64,000 bases of DNA from Micromussa lordhowensis (Eukaryota > Cnidaria > Anthozoa > Scleractinia > Lobophylliidae), in NCBI GenBank assembly GCA_964020085.1, contig OZ026602.1:26528768-26592767 (forward strand), read 5' to 3'. Within the stretch, counting starts at the first letter, position 1; the number at the start of each line of letters is the position of its first letter. The notes below the pieces were generated by a model, which was not told the DNA's origin, ran no database searches, and saw nothing but the letters and a program-made list of their open reading frames with translations. The translations under genes were made by a program, and so were the position numbers. This document shows positions 1 to 10,452 of the stretch, piece by piece.

Positions 1-3000
1 AGTCGACCCCGAGCCTAAACGTAGAAGAAGCAAGGAGCCAGTTGCTTCTTCGTCTTACCTGTCACCCAGTGCAGAAAAACGGCCACAAGCAGCAGAACCG
101 GTGCATGAGTCGGAGCCACCAGATATGTGCGAGGCTGAGGGAATTCTGATTGCAGAGGAAATCGGGGAAGGTGCCGATGCGAATCAAGCATGCGCTAGCT
201 GCGTCATTCTCCGAAACGAGAAGAGGAAACTAAGCAACACAGTGAAGTGGCTGCGGAAAAAATTAATAGGAAAAAGGAAAGAATTTGTGAAGATGGAGAA
301 GAAACTACAGTGTAGAAGGTAAGTTCTTCTTCAGACACGGGCTATGTTATTACTTATATGAAAAATATTTGTAGCCACCATGTTATATTCGCGGGAAATA
401 CGACAAATGGCGCGTATAGCATGCGCGTATAGTTCATGCAAGTTGGGAGCTTTAGCTGTCATTCTTTGAGCTGTTTTCGCAAGTATTTTCCGCATAATTT
501 AGAGAATTTTGTGCTATAGGAGACTAGTGTGAAGCTTTTGAGGACACACATTCGAAGGCTTTGAGCTTGTGTTACTGCATTGGATTTGAGTAATAATATT
601 TGGTGCAGTGGTCTCTGCAAAATTTTCTCTCTCAGAAAATCTTTTCCTAAATTTCATATGTATGTCCTTAAAGTAACTGACAAATTTAAAACCTTGGCTT
701 TTTTCAGAAATGCAAAGTCATGATTAGGAGGTTTTCAACAAGGTAGATTTTGTCGAGGAGAGTGGTGCAGATTTTGGAGATACAGTTTTAGAGGAGAGTG
801 ACATAGAAGAGGCTCAGGAAGGAACTGATGGTAGTGCATATGAGACAGAGGAGGAACCCACAACTGAGACAGAATCAGAGGATGAACGGCACTTAAATAC
901 AAGTCAATATAAGAGGTTGGTCTGGCTTGTTTTACATGAGCAATTTGAGTCAGAAACCTTATGATAGTACAGAAAAGTTTGGGTTTACACTTATTTCTAC
1001 CTCACTTGACTGTTTGGTGTTGTCCAAGTAAATTTCAATGCGAGGTATGAAATTTTGTTTTATCTTAGTATATTTTTCATATACAGCTGGTTAGGAAACA
1101 CAAAAATGAGTAACAAAATAATTTGTTGAAAATGAGGAATAAAATGCCAAACAGATGTCTTTGTATACATTTGGTTACAGGGTCTCAGTGAACCGGAACC
1201 GAAGCAGTTGTGACCAGCACCTGTTCGAACCCCAAGTGTCCCAATCCAAAGTCCATGTGGCACAGCCAGCCTACAATGCCTGCGACAAAATTACCAGCTG
1301 GTAATTTTTGTCCTCTGTATGGCTATCTTGGTAGCTGGGGCATCAGCCTCGATAGTGTTTACAGTCTTTGCTCACATGTGTCTTAGATGCATATCTCTCA
1401 ACACTTTCTTCAAATACCAGAGGGTAAGTAGTCATGAAAACATTGTGCAACATAATAAGGGCACCCTTATAAATTCCCCTGCCCACGATATTCCACCATG
1501 ATCTTTGCACACTCTGCTTATACTATTTATATACGGGGTCAAAACCATTCGTTAGAAAAATGTTGTTGATAGTACTTTTTTCTAACCAGATCAAACTGTT
1601 CCCTACTATTTTGTTGTACTGGGAGAAGTACCAAAAACATATGTTGGAGAAAGTGAAAGCAGTGAAAGATGGGATCATAATCGCAGTGGATGGACGTCAT
1701 GACGGTATGGGGCACTGTGCTAAGTATGGTGCTTACACCATATTTTGCTGCACCATTCCAATGATTCTGCATTTTTCTCTTATCCAGGTAAGAGGTTCAA
1801 GATTGTATAATTTGATATAAGGCTATCTTTAACTTTCTGAACCAATCCACATTGATGAATTACAGTAGCAAGTAATATTACAGGAATAACTTTGTCAAAA
1901 ATGGTCTACTATTTCATTCCTTTTTATTAAAAAGTGAAGTGAAGTCTTGAAGCCATGACTGACTCATAGCTGCGAGAGCTTATCCTGATTTCTGTAGCAT
2001 GAAGCGGCTAGGAGTATTCTACTCCAACTGGACGGGATGCTAGTTCATCGCAGGTCACTTCCCCACAATTTTTTAGGTTTCCCCAATAAATTGCCAGTAC
2101 TTATTTATACACCTGGGTGGAGAGAGGCACTGTGAGAGTTAAGTGTCTTGCCCAAAAACACAACACAGTGTCCTCGGCCAGGACTCGAACCCGGACCGCT
2201 CTATCCGGAGTCGAGCGCACTAACCATGAATCCACCGTGCCTCCACTTTTTAATTAAATAGCCATTAAGAAAATATCATTCTGCAAAAGTAGTGCACTAC
2301 TACATTCAATGAAAATGGACAGGTCATCTGGGCCAAGTTCCGGTCCCTCATGAGCCATATTATCAACAAGCACTCTGGTCTGTCGGATCCATTGTTTAAC
2401 AATAATTTTTCATGGTGTAATTCAACCAAGGAAATGGTTAAAGGCTGCTATGTACTGGGATTGACTTAATTTTCGCAAGTGTAGTGCAATCATTAGGATA
2501 AATGATGCTCTTGGGCATATATCACCTGAAAACTCTTTACTGAAAGTGAACATTTTGTGTCACAATGTTATATTTGAATTAGCTAGGTTAATTCCTAATG
2601 CTTTGACATTTTTATATTTGTTTTTATTTGAAATGCAGGTTCACAAGCATATGAAAAGTTATGTAGTGTGTTGAAAAACATTAATTTGGTGGAGGGAATC
2701 CAACAGGCTTTCCCACTTGCACAAACAAGTTGATTGGAGGGATTCCATTCAGTTTTGAATCATTTTGCTCCAAAAATGATTGCCTTTTCCTGTGTTGGAA
2801 TGTACTACAGGTATAATAATGCTTTCTTTTCCAAGTCAATACACGATTTTACGGTGGATTTTAGTAATATTAGTGGTTGGAAGTACACAGCTAGACATTT
2901 TTGAGACCATTATTTCTCTCTGTATAGCTCATTTCTCTCATCATACACCAACTCAAGGTAAACTGTAACATTGCAATGTCTTCTCCTGCAGGCATATTCT

Positions 3001-4066
3001 TGCTGCAGTGCATTTCAACTTTAATCTGCAAAGACGAAACTCTGACAACACTGGACAGTTGAAATTCACATACCCAAAATTCAAGAACGATGAAGCCACT
3101 GTGTGGGACGTGAGAATCTCTCAGAACTTTGGTGAGTTTACAGTGAAAATTAATAGTGCATCACCCCAGTTTTCTTTCCTTCATTTTAGGATATTGCAAA
3201 AAAAGGCTGAATATCGAGAAAGTGCCCTCCAGAATCAGTCCCCCACCCTCCAAATCCAACTTGTAAACCTTGACGTACATGAATCGCATAGAACTCATTT
3301 CTTCTGCTTTCCTCTTGGTTTTAGATTATGTGGAAGAAATCTTTCAAACGTTTCTCAGTGCATCCAGTGATGATCTGAAAGGGGCTATAGCTAAATTAAA
3401 GAAATTAACTCCTTTGCCAATGAACTCAATGCTGGAGAGGGAGTCCAAAACTGATGCAGTAAAGAAAAAAACTGACAGAAGTAAGAAGGTCGTGGAAGAT
3501 GTCCCCCCTATCACACCTGGTAAGAAAGCACATATTCAATTGTTGCACTTGTTTTGGGGAAAAGGGTTGGCACAGGAGACAATCAGCAGCATGTTGTATA
3601 GGGACTTAAAAGGGGTGGAGGTGTCAAAGGAAAAATGTAAATAATTGTGTAAACGTTTTAATGGATTTTCCATTTTCCAGAGGAGATCCTTACAGAAAAA
3701 CCCCAATATTCTAAGGAAATACAAATTGTAGGGGGCAATAATCTGTAAACTATCACTCAATTATATGCCTTCAGATCTGCCCAGCTATTTTGTGCCCACC
3801 CCAAGTCAGAAATATTCTGAAACCACAAACATCTCTTTGCAAACATGCTTTAATTATGCCATCACATCTGCGATGGAGGGTGATAGTAAATATCTGTGAC
3901 ATTTCATTACTTTTTAGTGGATCAAGTTCAAGAACAAGCTCCTAGAAACACTCAAGCAGCAGCCAAGAAGAAAAAAGCACCACCAAAATGCTTGCTAAAT
4001 TGTGGACATCCAACAAAGGGACACAATAACGTTACCACTTGCCCCAAGAACCAAAGAAAACAATAG
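1..4066 (+). pseudogene. Decayed multi-exon THAP/Kolobok-transposase-like gene, 5' end outside window
   Basis: Exon-like blocks are seen at <1-318 (basic/coiled segment with CASCVILRNEKRKL, as found after THAP domains), about 743-915 (very acidic), about 1208-1423, 1590-1787 (VDGRHDGMGHCAKYGAYT), about 2292-2450, 2639-2810 (LEGFHSVLNHFAPKMIAFS), 2992-3131 (HILAAVHFNFNLQRR), 3190 to about 3257, 3325-3519 and 3918-4066. The last ends in a zinc-knuckle-like CLLNCGHPTKGHNNVTTCP and a stop. Most blocks have AG/GT borders. From memory this layout matches animal proteins with a DDE-type core related to Kolobok transposases: the D of DGR, then D, then the E of LEGFH. The block expected to carry the second D is not seen. 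Lesions are a frameshift near 1303-1308, a frameshift near 2405-2415 and an in-frame TGA at 2731-2733 where the family has Cys. The family is reasonably sure; the Kolobok link is inference. Confidence 0.7.
1936..2246 (-). mobile_element. tRNA-derived SINE, copy 1
   Basis: Read on the minus strand this starts with a tRNA-like head containing an A-box-like GGTTAGTGCGCTC and a B-box GGTTCGAGTCC. A shared body follows (TTGGGCAAGACACTTAACTC, then CCACCCAGGTGTATAAAT). A second copy of the same family lies in the opposite orientation at 44673-44950. It is inserted in what would be an intron of the decayed THAP/Kolobok-like gene. Confidence 0.75.
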
Positions 4067-4320
4067 TTTCAGGAATTTCACTTTTTATTGATGGAAAATT
4101 ATTTAATGCACCACTGTTGTGGCCAGTTTCATGGCAAGAATTATGTGTTACAAGAGTGCCTGATGTCTATGATAAACATGTAAATTCGAAATAAATTGTA
4201 AAATACAAGTTTCATTACCAGTTTCATGGCAGGAATTCTGAGTTGAAACATTGCATGACTTTTATGATTTTAATACAATAAACAATCATACAAAAATTTG
4301 TTTCACTGTTAACAAAGCCC

Positions 4321-4697
4321 GAGGGGGGGGGGGGGGGTACTCCCTCATATGACCTATATGGGTATGTTTGGGTCATAAATAGGGTATCAATTTTAACTGA
4401 TTTTTGCTATTTTGGTCAAAAATAGGGTATGGTTTTTGTACTCTAGCCTTGATATGGGTATGTTTTTAAGTCACTTTTTCATCATTATCAAAAGAAAATT
4501 AACAAAAGTCTGGTAATTTATCATTGGTCTGAACTAGGGAAGTAATTATAACACAGGTCTGAAACAGGGCATTTATGTAATGGTCAGGTCATAAGTAGGG
4601 AAGGGAATATCGCAGATTTTGGTCATAAATAGGGAAAGGTTTTTGTTAAGCAGACCGCACGTGCCCCACCCAATTTTTCTTTGAGTACCCCCGCCCC
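4321..4697. mobile_element. MITE-like repeat with poly-G/poly-C inverted ends
   Basis: The left end is a G run followed by GGGGTACTCC, and the right end is GAGTACCCCCGCCCC, so the termini are inverted. The interior is made of degenerate copies of GGTCATAAATAGGG. There is no coding potential. It resembles a dispersed coral repeat known to me only from recognition. Confidence 0.6.
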
Positions 4698-4768
4698 ATA
4701 ACAAAGTCATGTTTTGGTGGCATATATGCTATGTTTGTGTTCCTGACCAAGAAAGTACATGTAGGATT

Positions 4769-6767
4769 TTAAATGGCCTCCTCATCTAGCTCGAATCCAG
4801 TGAACTCTTCATCCTTTGAGCAAGGAAGTGTTTTCCTGATGGCATCATATATTCCCCAAGAATCCATAAACCAGCCAAGAAAATTCCCGATAGGAAACAC
4901 TCCTTAAAAAAACTGCAAAAAAAAGCAGCTGTAATGTTAATTTGCAAATTTTAAAATGTCCCTAAGAACAATATTTGGAAATGAAAGGTAAGGTATATTA
5001 TTAGAGTGTAGTAGGAAAAAGCATGAAGAATAAAGTAGTGGGAATCTGGACAAAACAACTGCCGTCATATTTTTTGTTTTGGACTGTACGATTCAACCGA
5101 AGTAAGACACAGGTCGAGGGTCAACTGATTGTCAAGGATCACATGTAAAGAGGCCTTCGAAAATCTTCTGGTGCAATGCAGCCGGGAATAGAATGAATAT
5201 AATTTTCAAGGTCAATTTATTCAACTGCTGGAAGGTGATGTAATATATCACCAGAAACTACTCTGTGCTTCACTGAATATGTAAAATAATCAAATGTTTT
5301 TGGCAAGTTACATGTAGTAAAACAGGCACACGGATAAGTACTAGGTCAATATCTGTTTACAGTGAGGTTTTTATTTTCGCATTTATTTAGGATTTAGGAT
5401 AAGTATTGATTGGTGTTCGGTGCCCTTGGTTTTACTATGTGTCACAAACATGGAATGTACTTTTCTCGAGCTCCCAACACATAACAAGCATTAACTTTTC
5501 ATTTCTTAAACCCAGTTAAGATCCACTCGTCCAGAGTTTAATTTCTGACTTCAAATTTTAATAACGCCAGCAAAGCCTCTCTCGACAGCATCTTGAACCT
5601 GCATGTAGCTATCAAGTGAGCACAATTGCCAAATATATCATACAAAAGTTACTTACCTTTCCTCTGATCCAGTCTGTTTATACGCTTTCTTGCTTTTCGA
5701 TCTGTACTTGCCCTCTATCAATCTAAGGCTCCATTTCTGGAGGCAAACGGGGTTAAATCCAGGATGCTGGGTGATGCAGGTAAGCTTGGTGCCTTGGGGA
5801 AAATCCTGAATGACAATGTCGCTCTCCAAAGCTTCGACGCATCCGTCTAACTCGCCACAGCAATAGCATTCGCTGATGTTCTGCAAACATGCAAGGTTGC
5901 ATTTGCCACAATGACACCTAAGCAATAAAATACCGATGAAGATTTACAATGAAGACTGGCTAAAATTAATGGTACAATCAATATGTACCTGATAACCGTT
6001 AACTCGCAAATGGCATGTCGCTAGCAACACAAAACAATGCAGAGTACACTCTTTTTTTTTAAATAAGAACAAACTTAATAAGAACATTGAGACTGAAATT
6101 GCTCGAAAAATAAGAACAATTTAAGAAAAATTTGAGTCTGAATTTTTTTCACAAATTTATCACTGCAGTGTAAACACCTGATGCGCTTTAATTTACAATC
6201 TCTTTCTCTTCAACAAATTCCGGAATTATTACATCCACTTCACTGTCTCTGACACACTTTCTTGCTAAAGCCAAACTCTCTTAAGGTTGCTTGCTTTTCC
6301 TTTGACATGTTCATGGATGAGAAAACATGTAGTACCCCGCATACAAACAGTGCTTTGGTACGGTAATATAATCCAAGTTCTGTAAGGTTTGCCCATTTTT
6401 TTACAATTATTAAATCCAACTGTTTAATGTTTATCTATTTTTTAGGCACCCTGCAGGCCAGGGTAACTACAGTGAAGTACTGTATAGTATGGTATAACCA
6501 CATTTTGAGCCATTGGAGAACACAGAATTTTAAGAACAAAATCAGAACATTTTGAGGCTGAAATGGCCAAAAAAATAAGAACATTGAGCCTTAGCTAAGT
6601 TTTACTGGTTCTTAATTAAAAAAAGAGTGTAACCATTCTTTGATGTCCTCTGCTCCACTTAATCGGTTTTGAAGCTTCTTTTCAATTTCTTCCTCTGTTT
6701 TTCTTTCTTCTTCATATTGAGCCAGCCTTTTTCAGCATGTTGGTGCACATCTGATTTGCACCCACAT
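4769..6767 (-). pseudogene. P2X7-like C-terminal 'ballast' domain gene, frameshifted
   Basis: Three minus-strand exons are visible. Exon A (6767 to 6634) encodes a charged helix ending in LSGAEDIKEW. Exon B (5917 to 5657, AG/GTAAGT borders) encodes a Cys-rich block: CHCGKCN, ECYCCGELDGC, then HPGFNPVCLQKWSLR. Exon C (4902 to 4769) encodes SVSYREFSWLVYGFLGN, then in another frame AIRKTLPCSKDEEFTGFEL and a stop. Phases join cleanly from A to B (TG+G) and from B to C (AG+G). The Cys pattern and the IRK-F-P-x-GF ending match the cytoplasmic domain of P2X7 and the many cnidarian proteins that carry this domain without a channel. In exon C a segment after LGN appears deleted and the frame changes, leaving an early stop if read straight through. 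Exon A also seems to change frame near 6725. Confidence 0.7.
6047..6629. mobile_element. Tc1/mariner-type MITE with TA target duplication
   Basis: The ends are inverted: CACTCTTTTTTTTTAAATAAG at the left and TTCTTAATTAAAAAAAGAGTG at the right. They are flanked by TA at 6045-6046 and 6630-6631. The interior is AT-rich with repeated AATAAGAACATTGAG-like units and no ORF. It sits in the intron of the P2X7-ballast-like gene, with its edge 3 nt from the splice donor of exon A. Confidence 0.75.
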
Positions 6768-7398
6768 GGCGTTTCCATACTGAGCTCTGTAAATTTCTGC
6801 GAAACATTTCGATGAATATCTGTGGTTTGGGACAACGCGCAGACCTAAAACTTCGAGAAGTGTCTTTTTTATTTAGTTGCAATAAGATCACAATTTCTTG
6901 ACTTTATCCACTGAATGGTTTTCGATTTATTTTTTTATTGCGTGACAGTGAAAACGATCTATACTTTTTCAAATTAACTTTTAACTAATAAAGTGAGAAT
7001 ATTTAGCGCGAAATTTGAGTCTAAGGAAACTGGCGCTGTCACGCAACGGATCAACAAATAATTGTTATTACATGGACTTTGACACTATGATGACCTATGA
7101 TGTAGTGCTCTGTAAAACCTGGGTTGTTGATGAAAAACGTTGATTTTAGCAATAGACATGGGTTGAAAGTCAGCTAGTGAAACCATTATTATATATTAGA
7201 CTGACGGCATCAAACGCACTCTCATAATCTTCGATTACTACTAGCATATTTTTCTGATATAACCAGGTAGTGAGGTACAGCTATGAGCGAATGTGCCAAA
7301 ACATTGTTCTCGAATGATCTTGCATGATTTTGAGTGGTTTCCAAAATGTTTTGATTGGAAATACAATTGTTACTTGCCTTCAAAGCAGCTATCGAGCA

Positions 7399-7667
7399 GG
7401 GGTGGCCCAGTGGTGAGAGCGCTCGCCTTCCACCAATGTGTCCCGGGTTCGATTCCTGGACTTGGCGTCATATGTGGACTGAGTTTGTTGGTTCTGTACT
7501 CTGCTCCGAGAGGTTTTTCTCCGGGTACTCTGGTTTCCCCCTCTCCTCAAAAACCAACATTTGATTTGATTTGATTCATTTATTTGATTTGATTTATTTG
7601 GTTTATAGTCTCCCCAATTAGTGGAGCACTCATGCTCAACTAGAACGATTAGAGACTTAAATAAAGT
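7399..7667 (+). mobile_element. tRNA-derived SINE, second family
   Basis: The head GGTGGCCCAGTGGTGAGAGC is A-box-like, and the B-box GGTTCGATTCC follows about 45 nt later. The body then runs into TTGATTTGATT repeats and a tail ending near GAGACTTAAATAAAG. There is no coding potential. Confidence 0.7.
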
Positions 7668-9755
7668 TTTTTATAATTATTTATTTTTATTACATTTGCA
7701 AATTGATGTTTATTTCATGTTTTCATACAACCCCGAACTGAATGTAATGTTTGTTTTGTTATAAATATTTGTTTCAGCTACTGGCAGGATCGATTCTAAA
7801 ACGCTCTGCTGACAAAAAGCTATCTGAACCAGGTCGATAAAAAGATCGTTGACATAAATTATTCATACAGAAATTCTGCATTCTTTCAAAAAGTCCCGAC
7901 AGACCAGGAAGGTTTACTTTACCCATGTAAACAAGAGTAAGTTTCGTGTCGTCTGTTCACCATCGCTTAAGCTTAACTGGATAATATTTCTATACTATCT
8001 CAAATTTTATGAAGAGCTTTTATGAAGCTAGAGTTATTGACGTTGCCGTCCTATATGAAAATTAGACTACTTAAAAAGCATTTTGTCTTTTGTAACACGA
8101 CAGGCAAAAGTTTCCCCGCGTCCACTGCCGTTCTCGTCTTGGCCTTCCCGTCCTTCCATCGTAAATACATGTAGGTCCCTAAAGTTACTTGTGATGCAGA
8201 GGGCATTTATTTAATACCATGCACTCAAATTTAGATGTAGAACAGAATCTGCAATCTGGCCGGCCAGGTTTCATCACTTGGCAACTCAAATGGCACAGAA
8301 ATTACGAATTCACTGCTTGTGGTAATTCATTTCTCTAAAGGTAAAGAATTTTTGAGTTATTTTTTTGTAAACAAAAAATACCTCTTAGTCGGCGCGTTGA
8401 GTATGTTATGGACAGGTCAATGGATCAGTGAGTCAGTGAGTGAGAGATGTATGTATGTCACACCAATCAAATCGGATGTACTATAAACAGCCAATCAAAT
8501 TTCTTGTTTTAAAGGCAAATGGTATATGCAAAGATTTGATCCCGATACAGTATAGAACGGCCATATTTTATTCTTCTATATTTTGGGTTTACTTCGGCAT
8601 TTTTTGTGGGTTAGGCTGAGGATTTTAGTTCTGGATGAGATGAACCTTGAGGTTTGAAACAGTGCATGAGCTACTTGTATGCAGATGAACAAGATGTTTT
8701 TATTTTTAGTTTCAAAGGTAACTTGATAGTTTTGTTTTTCGCAAGGAGTAAATTCAATTAGACGTCACGCATCGTTGCTTCTAGTTCTAAGGAAATGTTT
8801 TGATTTGAAAGAGTTTGAACATTTACAATACATGTAGGTACAGGTGACGATTGTTTTCTTCTTTCTTTTGTTCTGCATGCAAAAATAGAGATATTTTTAT
8901 TTCTGAGTTACAAAAAGAAATTTGACACTTTTGTTTTTCACAAGGGAGTAAATTCAATTAGAGCTGACATGTCACCACTTGTTCCCACCAGATGCTTGCT
9001 ATTTTTAGTTACAAATGGTAACTTGAGACTTCATATGGGAGAAAATTAAATTACACTTTCAACGTGTCAGAGGGTTTTATTTTTCTCTTTCTATTTTCGG
9101 TGAAGTATTGTTGTTGTGTAAAGAGGGTAAACTTACGACTCGTATAAAATGCAATAACGTCTCTTAACTTGAGTATTTTGAGCAAAAATTCCTCTTGGGG
9201 GTTGGAAGGGCTATGTAATTGATGAGTGAGGGAATTATGCATGTGCGCATGTCACACTAATCACGGTGTGGGTTGTATCAAAGAACGAATCAAATTGCCT
9301 GTTAGAAAATAAGATGGTACAGTGTATCTACATTAATCTGGAGACATGTCAGATTATTGTACGTTGTTCAGTCAAACATTTGATGACTTACTATTTAGCT
9401 GTCTTACCATTACCGATGTAACATGGTATGTACATCATAAATTCCCAGTTTCTTTCTTGCTGTACATCGTAACCAAAAAAACTTAACTAAATCATTACTG
9501 TAAACAGTTCTTTGAATGCTCCTATCACAAAAAAAATAACTCTTGCACGCTTTGCGTGCCTATGTTCCTTTTTGCAAAAATCCTGTTTTACGAACAAATG
9601 TCACTTCCGAAATGCTTTCAACCAAGCATGTAGACAACTGATTTCACAATAGTAATTATAGAAAGGCACGGTTTAAACAGCTTTTTGCATGAAAGATGGT
9701 CTGTGTGTTCTTCACGGTTTGCAATTACCACTGTTTACATAGATACACGACTTTG
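7668..9755. other. No gene recognised; degenerate direct repeats at about 8695-9055
   Basis: Nothing coding is supported here. Between 8695 and 9055 a block of about 65-70 bp occurs three times in decayed form (at about 8698, 8890 and 8997). It reads roughly TTTTTAGTTxCAAAxGTAACTT and then GGAGTAAATTCAATTA. A second pair of similar stretches around 8430-8520 and 9215-9310 (a GAGTGAG run, then a GTCACACxAATCA motif) suggests a larger old duplication. Confidence 0.4.
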
Positions 9756-9976
9756 GAAAACAAAACGCGCGCGGAAATGTTTCCAAAATTTCCATCAGTC
9801 TTACGTGTTATCGACATATCGAATCGAAATCCACCAATCACAGCCCGCTAGCATGACGTAGAGAAGGTCAGAAAGTCACACTGGTGGCTGTGATTGATAG
9901 ATTTTGATCCCATCTGTAGATAACACTTAAGACTGACGGAAATTATGGAAACGTTTCCCCGGGTGTTTTGTTTTTG
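9756..9976. mobile_element. Foldback/MITE-like inverted repeat
   Basis: The left arm (AAAACAAAACGCGCGCGGAA, then CCATCAGTCTTACGTGTTATC) is the imperfect reverse complement of the right arm (GATAACACTTAAGACTGACGG, then GTGTTTTGTTTTT). Pairing continues inward through CCAATCACAGCC and GGCTGTGATTG, giving arms of roughly 95 nt. Confidence 0.7.
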
Positions 9977-10452
9977 TATACTTATTTCGTTATGGATCTT
10001 AGGAAAGGAAAAAATACAGAAACAAAATTATAATAACTTAAAATGGGGTGGCCAGACTGGCGACCATACGTCAAAAGTTAGTTGCCAGCGGACTAAATCT
10101 AGTGGCATTGTCGACCCCACAGGTCACAACCTCAAGCCCAGCAACAGTGCACACTTTCATTTACTTGAGGTACAATAAAACTGTTTCCCCCCCAAAAGTC
10201 ACTGAGCAGGCAACATTGCAAAATGTAAGACATCGGAGCATAACAGTGCACTGTTACCCTCAAAAGTTGACGTAAAACCGCTGTTTTGATTTGTTTTCAC
10301 ATTGCATCTCTTAAGGTCTTTGTTGTGCTGTATATTCTGAAGTTGCTCCTCGTGCATATTTATTAAGGAAAGACTGTCCTGGAAGATGAAATAGGACGCA
10401 CAGCACAAGGATTTACATTACTTTTCATAATTTTTATTTTGGTGTTTTGTAG

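Noticed and set aside
10048..10275. 75-codon ORF upstream of the PD-(D/E)XK-like gene as its missing first exon
   Set aside because: It starts with GTG, overlaps a repeat-like GGTGGCCAGACTGGCGAC stretch and does not join in a supported way to the acceptor at 10452.
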